Assembly (NCBI GenBank): GCA_039881045.1
Contig: JAYWVB010000030.1
Location: 62,001 to 126,000, forward strand
Direction of reading: 5' to 3'
Length of the DNA: 64,000 nt
Origin: Chaetomium olivaceum
Lineage: Eukaryota; Ascomycota; Sordariomycetes; Sordariales; Chaetomiaceae
Positions within the stretch are counted from its first letter, which is position 1. Each line of letters begins with the position of its first letter. The position numbers were made by a program, and so were the translations under genes. The notes beneath the pieces are model-generated. The model saw only the letters and a program-made list of their open reading frames with translations, was not told the DNA's origin and searched no databases. This document shows positions 22,201-32,399 of this stretch, one piece after another.

Positions 22201-25200
22201 CCTGCGGCGGGGAAGAGTTCCACCATGGAAGAAGCCGTCTTTTCCTCGGGGGCTGCCCTCACGATTAGCCCGTCTCCTGTTCTCGGGCTCCAATCCGTAC
22301 GGATGGTTACGTGATGGATCGAGGACAGAAGGCATGGTGTTCGGGTTAATCCGCCACTGCCGTTTCTGAAACCGAATAACGGTGCCTGGAGCATGGACTC
22401 GACGATGGCCGGGTGAAGCTTGTAGGGGGTTTCGTGCTCCAAGGGCATCCCGTGGTTTGTGCGCCGGACAACCGACAGTCCCGTTACTTGACCGCGCTCC
22501 ACGGCGACATCGACCAAGGACTGGAAACACAACGGGTACGACATGCCTTTCAATGCGAGGCGATTATAGGCATATGCACTCGCCATCTCCGGCCCTGACT
22601 GATTGGACGTGGGCGTGGCCCGTCCACCGACCGTCGAAGAGCAAGGGCTGTGCAAGTGTGGGCTGCCGGAGAACTTTTTGATCATTGCATCTTCCCTCTC
22701 ATCGACGATCGCACCTTTGGACGTCGAAATGGCCGACATCGCTGTCACTGTTCCGGTGCAATGATCCGTCCAGCTCCGGGTTGGCTCGTACGATAGAATC
22801 TTAAACACGTGAGTTCTCTTGTCCCCAAACTGCGTGGCTTGGAAGTTCAAGACAAGCTCAACTTCTCGGTCGTCTGCTAAAAACAGGTGTTCGGAAACAA
22901 CCAGGTCCTTGATTTCAAATCCCGCAACGTGCAGCTGGTTCAGCAATGCGATCTGGGCCGCAGCTTCGATGACCATGGAGATAAAGCCGGCCACAGGGAA
23001 CACCATGCGGGAGCAGATCTGGTACTCTTTTAGCCAGGGCAAGTCCTCTGTGCGGATAACGTTGCGCCATGTTGGGTTCAGGGAGTTGGACCAGTCAGCC
23101 AAGGTACCCAGCAGGTCGTTTCGTGCAAAGGGCTTGAGACGGTGCTGCTGGGTAATCCTGGACTCATAACAGTACTTCTGCCGCGACCAAGGGTACGTGT
23201 ACAAGGTTGCGAGCAGCTCTGGCTTCTCTGCCTCTTCGCGGTGATGGTTGATTTCGAAGAAGTCCAAGGGGTAACCGTGAATGAAAGAGCCGACCGGCGG
23301 TGTCCAGGCATGTTCGCGTGGCATCCTCGCCTCGGAGCAGAGTCGGAAGATACGAGATTTTCGTGGCCAAAGAGCCTAACTCCTTGATCCCCTGCATGAT
23401 GGGCCCCTTGAGCGCGGCGTGGGGCCCGATCTCTAAGAGGATGCCGGGCGAGTATTCGGTACATAGCTGGCGCAGGCATGTAGAGAAGCGCACCGCTTGT
23501 GTGAGATTCTCGACCCAGTATTGCGGCCCTAACTCGTCCAAGCCAAGCTTCCGGCCACGAAGCGACGAAAAGAATTCCACATCGCAGCCGCCCCCCTCCA
23601 ACGTCTTAATGCCGCTGATCCTGTCGAAGTATGACTCGGCAATCATCTTCATATGTGGGGAGTGGTATGCCACATCAACGAAAAGCTTCCGGTTGAAAAT
23701 ACCATGTTCCTGGAGGAAGCGGGCCACTTTGTCGATTCCCTCCTCGTCACCGGACAGAGTGGTCGACGATGGCGAATTCTCGCAAGCGACCACCACTTGA
23801 GGACCGCCGCCTTCATTCATTGCCTCAAGCAACGCTTCCAGATCCTCCGCGCCGGCACCCACGGCCAACATGGAGCCCCTCAGCTGAGGTTGCGTATCTT
23901 GCAGCTCGATGATGACTTGGCCCCTGTAATAAGCAGCCGCCATGGCGGCCTCAAAGGTTAGGGCGCCCGCGGCGTACGCCGCCCCAATCTCGCCGCTCGA
24001 GTGACCCGTGACGGCGCCGGGCCTCACTCCGAATGAGGCGAAAAGGTCGGTCAGGGCGAGCTGCACTGCGGTACAGATGGGCTGGCTGATATGGGCTAGG
24101 CCAACCCTAGATGACTCTTTATCTCTGCTGAGTTCCTCGGAGATGGTGAAGTTGGCGCCACAGAGACTCAGTGCAAAGTCGGCACGATAGATAGCGTCCA
24201 GGAACACAGGATGCGTGCGCATGAGTTCCCTGCCCATGGCATGCCACTGGGCGCCCTGCCCTGTGTACACAAATGCCAGTCGAGGAGGCTCGCTTGGTGC
24301 GCGTGTCGGGATGGCGTCGTGGCTGTTAATCGCCTTGGCAACGTCGCTGCACATACCCGCAACCACCGCCACGCGCCATGGGAAGTGTGACCTGCGCTGG
24401 CAGAGCGTGTAGGCCAGGTTGCGCGGCATGGTAGTTTGGTAGAGCTCGGCGTGTTGTTCAATCCAAATCCCCAGCTTTTTCACGGAGTTGCGGAGTGCCG
24501 ACTCGTCGTTGGCCGAGAGCACAAAGAGCCTGAGAGGGCTGTAAGCACCGTTGTCGGCAATTTCAATGCCTCGGAGTCTCGGGGCAGCGCTCAGGACGCA
24601 AGTCGAGTTGGATCCGCTGAAGCCGAAGTTGTTGACACAGATGTACTTGCGATGCGCCGGCCACGGCTTTTGTCCAGTGGCCACCCGCATGTTCCACTCC
24701 TCCAGGGGGATGGCCTCATTCACTCGCTCAAAGTCGGCATTAGGCAGAATGAAGCCGTAGTATAGCATGAGAACTCCCTTGATGACCGAAACGATGCCGC
24801 TGGCGCATTCCAAATGACCAATATTGGGCTTGACTGACCCGATGTAAAGTGGATCCTCTGGCGTAAAATGGCGGCCTACGGCTTTGTAGATGCCCGTCGC
24901 CTCGATTGGGTCCCCCTTCTTCGTACCCGTTCCGTGAGCCTCAAAAAAGCCCACGTCGCAGGGGTTGATGGCTGCCTCCTCGAACACCCTTTCGACTAGA
25001 CTCTTCTGTGCGTCGGGACAGGGAGCCACAATGCCGACGGTGCGTCCGTTGTGGCTGATGCCTGTGTGTACGATCACGGAGAAGATGTGGTCATTGTCTG
25101 CCTGGGCCCGGGCCAAGGGTTTCAGGATCAAGCACCCAGCACCTTCGCCCCTCGCGTACCCTGACTTGGCGCGGTGGTCGAAGGCGTGCGTCCTGCCGGA

Positions 25201-25933
25201 ATCCGAGAACAGACGGAGGTTTCCCATGGATACCCAGACGTCCGGGTCAGTTATGAGATGGGAGGCGCCCACGATGGCCTGTTCCGACTCTCCCGCTCGG
25301 ATACTCTGAACAGCGAGGTGCAAAGCATGCATGCTGGACGAGCACGCAGTGTCGACCGTGAATGTTGGGCCTCGCAGGTCGAAGTAGTAAGCCAGTCTGC
25401 CGGCGAGAAAGGCTCCTTGGTTGCCGGTGGCGTCGAAGTTGGGAGTGTTGTCCAGATCCCGGAAGTTCGCAACCCGGTGCTCACTGTAATTACCACCGAC
25501 GAACACGCCAATGTTTTTGCCCGACACCGACTCTTTCGGTGTGCCGGCGTTCTCCAATGCTTCATATGCACATTCCAGTAACAACCGCTGTGCAGGGTCT
25601 AGAAGTCAAAGTCAGCTAAACAGTTGCTTATGATTCAAGTTGCCATCACCTACCCATTGACTCGGCTTCCTTTTTAGTAATGTCAAAAAATCCGGCGTCA
25701 AACATGTAGATGTCGTCGCGGACGAAGTAACCGCCTTGGGAGTTGAAACAACCCTGCTTGCTCGGGTTCGGGTGGTGATAGGCCTTAGCATTGAAGCGGC
25801 CAGCGGGCACTTCTGACCATCCGGTCTTTTTGCGGCATAGCAGGCGATAGAATTCACCAGGAGTCGATACGTCACCCGGCAAACGGCAGGACATGCCAAC
25901 AATGGCGATCGGATTGGGGTAGTGGTCCGCCAT
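19209..25933 (-). CDS. Highly reducing type I polyketide synthase (KS-AT-DH-ER-KR-ACP), one frameshift
   Basis: Exons fit 25654-25933, 20472-25598, 20094-20411 and 19209-20027. Without one extra base near 23280 this reads about 2,180 residues. Start: MADHYPNPIAIVGMSCRLPG. The KS has DTACSSS, EAHGTGT and VKPNIGHLE, all catalytic residues present. The AT has GHSSGEIGAAYAAG. The DH has Tyr (WLKEYQICSRMVFP) where the family has the catalytic His, and Glu (HPAIVESMLQ) where it has Asp, so it is probably inactive. No methyltransferase fits between DH and ER. The ER nucleotide site reads LSGPAGFAALSVA instead of the usual AAGGVGQAA. The KR keeps GGTGGLG and SSAAG...GAYAAAN. The ACP has YGLDSLTAIELRNW and there is no C-terminal release domain. 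The break (GGTCGGCTCTTTCATTCACGG) separates AGRLF from IHGYPLDFFEINH with homology on both sides. Its divergent neighbour is an FSH hydrolase that could release the chain. Confidence 0.9.
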
Positions 25934-26534
25934 GGTGATCACCGAGGTCCAAAAGAGTGATTGTGACGGACCAGGTAATATGGCGGACCGAGGAACGTTG
26001 GGAAATCAGAAAGATGGTTTGAGAGAAAGTTTATGAAAGGAGTTGAAAGGAGAGATTTGGCCGGAGGCGAGACGAGAATTTATAGGAGGAGCTGGGCCAA
26101 AGAGGTGCATCAGGTGAGGTGCTTTGACATGCTTACCTGTCGACCGGAGTGGCGCACCGGCATCTTGACACTCATCGATGAGCGGGCACGGGCCGAAGGG
26201 CGGTCTTAGATCGAACCTTATTACCAAGGTACTAGGAATGGAGAGATACTCTGCTGGATGCTGTTGCCGAACCTAAACCTAACGATGCAGTCCGTGTCAG
26301 GTCAAGTGTACCTAAGGTTAATAACTCAGCAGACCAATGAAATAAAGTCGGAAGCCCTTTCCGGGGATGCAAAATCAGAGACGTCTGTGCCATCCGGCGG
26401 GGGCGCACCTTTTATTCTATCCACACCAGAGATAATTCTCAACTTTCATCATCATCCGAATCCCAAACTCTCGGGTCATTTCTTTAATTCAGAGTACCTG
26501 TACCTGGTACTAAAGCGTCTCTGACGATTCCGAA
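25934..26534. promoter_or_regulatory. Shared divergent promoter region of PKS and FSH hydrolase
   Basis: This 601-bp interval separates two divergent start codons, so the genes are probably co-regulated. It contains CGGACCG (25984-25990), paired inverted CGG triplets of the kind Zn2Cys6 factors bind, and a GTACCTAAGGTT motif near 26308. Function is inferred from position only. Confidence 0.45.
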
Positions 26535-27643
26535 ATGAAGTTTCTCTGCCTTCCTGGTGCTTATGGCAGTGCGAATGTAAGTTCGTTGAGTTGTTGTGCC
26601 GTTGTCCCCCTATCCAGCTTCAACAAACTCACTCATGTTCTAGAACTTTCGCGTCCAGTTAGGGCCTCTAGCTGATGAACTCGAACGACGTGGATTGGCA
26701 ACATTCTCATTTACTCAAGGAGCGCACGAAATCGAGCCACCGGCGGGGTGGGAGGACTACTTTGGAGCGCGGCCGTTCTACCGCTTCCTTGACACGCGCC
26801 ATGGTGACAACTTCGAGAACCTCCGTCGTCTGCGTCACTTGCCGCCTAGCCTCAACGCCGAAGAGGCCATGCGTATGTTTCAGGAGTGTGGTGACGGAGA
26901 GGACTGGCACCAACAGGTTTGGCGCGAGGCTTTGGATGATGTGCTCAGAACGGTCGACGGGAACCCTGACGTGGACGCCATCATCGGGTATTCAGAGGGC
27001 GCCATGGTAGGCGCAAGTTTGCTCGTAGAAGAGGCCGCCCTCGCGGAGCGAACTGGGCGTCAGCCACGTATTAAGGTAAGATAACGCAGGTTATGCCTAC
27101 GTACGTGGTCACACCATCTAACGGGTTGTACAGTTTGCCATCTTCATCGCTGGTTCCCCGCCTCTGAAGTTTGAGGGCGATAACCGCATAGTCGCCCAGC
27201 TTGCCGATCAAGTTGGCGTTGTCATCAACATCCCTACGTTTCACATATTCGGCTGCAACGACGCGTTCGTTGGGGGCGCTGTAGCCTTGTACAATGTGTG
27301 TGATCCTACAAGCTCGACAATGTACGACCACGGGCTTGGCCATATCGTCCCTCGCGATGCCGAGAATGTGCAAATGCTTGCCGACATTTTCGAAGAACTG
27401 ATCCCAAGAGTCGAAGATGAGAGCCAGACGGAGGACTGGAGAGAGGTCGAGGATGTAAGTGAATCGGAAGATGTAAGTCAATCCGAGGAGGTTTGGAGGG
27501 AGCCTGAGGAGGTGATCGACTCTGACGGGGTATGGGACGAGTTTGAGGACTGGTTTGAGGTTGTGGAGTGGGATGAAAACGGTGAACCCATCCTCCATAT
27601 TTACCAGGGTTCAAGCGATTATGAACTATTTGATGACTACTAA
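26535..27643 (+). CDS. FSH-family serine hydrolase (LovG-like thioesterase candidate)
   Basis: Exons 26535-26576, 26644-27075 and 27134-27643 join in phase to give 327 residues. The start MKFLCLPGAYGSANNFRVQL is the usual FSH1 N-terminus. The nucleophile elbow is GYSEGAMVGA, a later strand reads FAIFIAGSPPL, the Asp region is HIFGCNDAF, and the His is in DHGLGHIVPR, so the Ser-Asp-His set is present. An acidic Glu/Trp-rich tail (EDWREVEDVSESEDVSQ onward, about 75 residues) extends past the normal end of the fold. Members of this family beside reducing PKSs, such as LovG, hydrolyse the ACP-bound product. The 601-bp divergent arrangement with the PKS fits that role. It is intact, unlike its PKS partner. 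Confidence 0.85.
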
Positions 27644-28198
27644 TTATCAGCGGGGGTAAGGCGGTTCTTGGGCTATAATCTAGAGTTAATTAATCAATAG
27701 CCAAGGATGTTACAGCTTTGCACACGTAGTAAGTGTGATGCTTCGTTCTTTTTCTAAAGTCGGTCTACTACCTTGCACTTGGAGTTTGTCATTGACGGTG
27801 CCTAACAATGGGTTGGACCCGAAGCGAGGTGTCTTCCCGGCTGGAAATGCAGTTCCATAACTGTTGCCCTTTAGCGGATGTTTCTTGTCCTTGGTAATAT
27901 CCCGACCCGACAATCTTCTGGTGGTTTGTGTTGTTGTCGTTGCGAATTTCCGCTGATATCCTACGTATTAGTATCAAGTTAGGGTTTTTAGTCCGAGGGC
28001 CTGATAGACGGAACCATGTGGTATGTATGTACAGCCACTCTCTGTCTTGCAGTTGACGTCAAACGGTATACATTGGTACATCACGGAAGGCTCAGTAATC
28101 ACGACAACGAACCTCGTTACCCAGACCCATACTGTGGACACCAAGGTGCCGCGTGGCCACTTGATCCAGTAAATATTCAACGAATGATGACAAGGAAC
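27644..28198. other. Spacer between convergent hydrolase genes
   Basis: A 0.55-kb 3'-3' spacer. Nothing recognised. Confidence 0.6.
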
Positions 28199-29241
28199 TT
28201 AGCTATTGTTTAACATTAACTCCATCGTTTTCATGATATCATCAGCCATGTGGAACGTAAGAGTTCCATGACCTTGCCCTCTGATGACTCTCAATTCCGC
28301 ATGAGCCCCGAGTTGCGCGGCGGCCTTTTCTGCCATGGTCAGTGGCACGTTGGCATCGAGGTTTCCGTGCCACATGACGAGCTCATTGCCGCCATTCGGC
28401 TGAACGTCCGTGAGCTCAAATCCCCAATGACTCCCCAGGGACCTCATCTCCCACGCCGGCCCTTGTCCGCCGTACCTGACGCCTTCTCGAACGCCCATAA
28501 CCACAGCCTTTCGAATGGCGGGACTGGCGGTCTCCCAGGCCAACCTGTCACTCCGCGGTGTCGAATCGTGCTGCATATCCGCCACCAATAGTGCCTCCAT
28601 TTTCCCCTCATCCTCATCCCGAGCCACGGTGCCGAGTTGCCTATCAATGAGCCAGGCCACAACACCGGGAAACCATGTAGCAACTCGGAGCATCACACGG
28701 GAAGGGAGCTTCATACCCGCGGTGCCGAGGCTGGTTACAGGATAAATTCCCGCCACGATCCCCATTCCCGCGAGTCGTGACCGTGGGATTCGATGCCGGC
28801 ATGCAAAAGCGTAAGGGGCACCGCCAGACACGGCGACGATGCCAAATTTTGTGATGTTGAGGTGGTCGGCTAACGCAAGGACATCGTCCGGGTAGTCAAG
28901 AATGGCACCGTTGTTGCGAAATGTCGAACCACCGCTGCCTGGGCGTGAGGAGGCAACAATGCGGACCCCGTATCGCCGTCCCGCCCAGAGAGTAGAAAAG
29001 CTTCGTGGTGGGAGGACGGACATCCGTGAAAATAAAACACGGTGAAAGCAGCATTAGGTGCGCCGTAGATGCCATATGCCATCTGTCGCTGGTCAGGCAA
29101 CACAAAGTACCTGGTCTCGGGTAGTTTTTCCTCGACCTCGTTCCAGAGGCCGAGTTCGTCCCGCTTCAACCACACGAATAGTAATGTGAGAAGAGCTGCA
29201 ATTCCGAGCAACGGAGAGTAAAGGAACGGGTGAGATAACAT
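28199..29241 (-). CDS. Membrane-anchored alpha/beta hydrolase, one frameshift
   Basis: The start at 29241 gives MLSHPFLYSPLLGIAALLTL, one N-terminal transmembrane segment. Downstream are an oxyanion-type FHGCPSSHHEAF, the nucleophile elbow AVSGGAPYAFACR, Asp in MWHGNLDANVPL and His in GQGHGTLTFHM, so the triad is present. Between EAFLL and AGRRYGVRIVAS the frame moves by one near 28986-28996 (CTACTCTCTGGGCGG), with family-like sequence on both sides. Without the indel the protein would be about 345 residues. Substrate is unknown. Position beside the FSH hydrolase and PKS suggests ester or lactone chemistry on the same product, but this is inference. Confidence 0.75.
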
Positions 29242-32200
29242 CTTTGTTGCGAAGTTTGGTCGTTAATCTCTGCCGTGGCGTGGAGGGCAGACTAAACTAA
29301 CCGAGACAGATACCAAAGGGAAAATGGAAGAAAACGGTTTCTGGGTGGCCGACGATGTGGTGTCTTTCTAAACAGCAGTTGTCAGCTCCTTCTAATTATA
29401 TAACGTGGGGCGGGCATGAACCGACGATTGGAGGTTTGACTCGTCGTTCAGCGACTGCGCCCCTGCAAGTTGCTCGCTGGCTGCTAAGATCGGCCCTGAG
29501 TCACTCCGGATGGTGTCTGCACCAATGAGGGATCTGGGGGAGAGGTCACGACGGCGATTATCCAAAGGCTTGCTGGGCCCGAGAAAATGGCGAATGGGAT
29601 GCAGTGTATTATCACCGTCTATCAGGACCTTCATCTTCATTATTGAGATAGTGGGATATGGGATCATCTTTACGTATAATAAAATTGTCCTCCGGACAGG
29701 ATGATCCTCACCTAACTAATAAGACACCGCAACCCAATTGCAACTTGTTAGTATGACACTCAGGTAGCTCGACACTTCAATCCTAGAATAACCTACCAAT
29801 ATATTCCTGATGTGATGCGTGGTGGGAGGCTTGTGAATACGCTCAATGGCTCTGATCGTCACTCGCCACGACTGACGTCAAGCAGGAGGCAAAGAGTTTG
29901 GGTCTGGGTTTAGAATCGCGGATGCTGTTGGTGTTCATCGTTTCGTTCTTTTAAGATTGGGGTCCTCGCGAGCAATTTACGGCCTACGATTCTCTTCCTT
30001 GATCGGCTCCCGGTACTCAACTATCTTTCTGGAGCCCAGGTTTTTGTTGGCCAGACGCCAGATGGTGGGGGGTCACATTCGTCACAGTTCTTTCGATCGT
30101 GACTTTCCTCAGCACGGATTAGCGCAGACAGGGATATTGTTTTCGCATCGGATTCGGGAAACAGTGGAGGAACCACATGCTGGCCACGATCCGATCTCGA
30201 TCCCTGGGTTTGCCCTGCCATTCTTTTTTCCAGCTCCAATCCGCTGGAGATTGCGGACTTTGCAACCGGGTGAGCCGGGCAGCCGGCTTTCGGCGTGCAG
30301 GGAATTTGTAAACGGGGTCCCATTGATATGGATCTTTTCTACTACACGCACGTGGAGTCGGGCGCCTGCCATTGTGCGAACATGGAGTAATCAAGTCATC
30401 AAGTCCCATCGGTTGTACCGAGGTGGCCGGAATGATTATCAAAACCACAGCGTGTTGTTCCGGTATGAATCGAATTTTCCCTTTTTGTTGTCGATTCTCT
30501 TTTCGGTTCTTATCCAGCACGGACGTCTCGGTGCACCACCTGCGGCATCTCCACCCAGTTTCCGAGGCACACAGGGATGGAGTTGCTCGGGCGGGCACAT
30601 GTCCGATCTGGAGCTGGGCTGAACTCGGGGCTAAGAAGCCAAACTAGGGATAGTACCGATAGTTCGCCGAGGCGGCTGCTTGGTTGCGCATTGTTGATTG
30701 GTTTTCGAGCGAGGCATCATGATACATTGTAGAGTGCACGGCAGAGCCTGTTATTGCACTCTTCCCGTGGCGTGGGCATGTCAAACCCTTCCTGATTTAT
30801 GAAGGCAACTGAAGTTCCAAGTTCGGGCGGGGTGACAGGTTCACAGAAGGGAGAGGGGGGGTTGTGTGGTGGGGGTGACCGGGGAAGGCGATTACCACGT
30901 GGGTGGAAACGGGATGTCCTCGAACACTTCTTGCTGCTGGAGGTACTGGTGCACGGGTAATATGCGAGGGTACAGAGATACTGGTTCCACGTTCTGGGTG
31001 TTTGGGGACTCCAGGCTGAAAATTTAAAGCCGAGGAAGAAAGATGGGACAAAGATATCATGGTCCGGGGTACCCATCGCCCAGTTTCTCGAATCTTTCAA
31101 TGCAGAGAGAAGCAAGGTTCGAAGGGCGAGAAGCGACTTGGCATCGCTGATCTGCGGGAAGATTTTCGATCTGTGAAGATGCGGGTTGTGTTACATCTCA
31201 ACAGGGTTGCAGCGTTTTGGGGAGTGAACTTGGAGCCTTGAACAATTCTGAAGGGGGTGGTAAAAATGGGAAAATGGGGAATGGAAAAAACCAGGGCCCT
31301 CCTCATCTTCCATCCTATCGGGAAGGTAGAGAAGGCGGAAATTTCACAGCGGCTCGAGGAACACGCTCGTGGGCAGCTCGTGTCCACAACAGCAAAAGAG
31401 AGTGAGTGGGCTTGGATCTGGGCTCCTTGCCAATTCATCCCCAACCAATCGGACCAGGCGAGGGACGGACCAACACACGAGCACAAACGCGGCACGGACA
31501 GGCTCAATTGCTGACAATGACAGATTCGCTCGCTTCCTGCCCTTTCTCACACCATCCTCCCACTCGGCTCTGCAGGGTGCAGCTGTTGGTTCGACCGAAG
31601 CAACCCTCCAAGGAGACGGCCGCGTTGGGGCTGCCTGAGCGCCCCTGCATTGCACCCCAAACCTGCAACATTGCAAATTGGAAATCTGCGAGAAAATGCG
31701 AGAAATGCACGCATGGCGAGGGTTTGGGCGTGCTTGGTTCAGGTGCATCAGGAACTCGGACCGCTTCAGGTTCCTGGGCGGCCCCTGCTTTTCTCTCACA
31801 AGGCCTGATCCCTTCCACAACACACAACAACCAGCGCAGGCTCCGTCTTTGCACAGTAGAAGTACATGAAATGTTTTGAACTAAATCCTGCTGTGGGCAC
31901 GTTGAGACCCATTCACCCGGTCTCAGCCAGTCAACTCGGTGAATGGGGAGGGACGAGCACGCCGAGGAGCATCGCAGAGCATCTGTGCGTTGCATGGGAC
32001 CTGCGCTTGTTGCGACGAAAGACAGGGAGGGACCTGCCGAGCTGCACCATCCCCGCCCAGCTTCTGGAACCATGGTTCGGTTACTGTCCCCCTTCTCGCG
32101 ACCCTGGCCCACCAATCACACGAGTATGCTTGGCTCTGGGTACTCGAGCCATGCATGCCATGCTCACAGAGAGGGACGCTTGATATCGGACATGGCCCCC

Positions 32201-32399
32201 GACACCACCCGCTGCGCTCTTCCATCACAGGGGGGCTGTCTCGGCCATTCCATTTTTCCCTCGATCTAGTTGCCTCGCCATTGATGAGAAACGATACAAC
32301 GCCGTCGCTACTCGTTGTTCCAACGAGCTGACGAGGCCCAGCTACCCAATGCCCGTGTAGGGCATCACTTCTACACTCAGTAGAGGATCCCGAACGAAC
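29242..32399. other. Long intergenic region with one Helitron-like end
   Basis: About 3.1 kb. Many open frames overlap on both strands, but none shows a domain, consistent splice sites or biased composition. A Helitron-like terminus lies at 29683-29701. The rest probably includes the promoter of the MHYT gene. Confidence 0.5.
29683..29701 (-). repeat. Inverted copy of the Helitron left end
   Basis: On the minus strand TCCTGTCCGGAGGACAATT starts at 29701 and is preceded by A. It matches the 11450 end for 18 of its 19 bases, then diverges. It may be the 5' end of a non-autonomous relative running towards lower coordinates; its other end was not found. Confidence 0.55.

Noticed and set aside
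29392..29667. Minus-strand ORF next to the inverted Helitron-like end
   Set aside because: No domain and no clear codon bias; starting right beside the motif is not enough to call a captured gene.
30021..32331. Many overlapping ORFs on both strands
   Set aside because: GC-rich random open frames; none has a signal peptide, domain or consistent splice sites.
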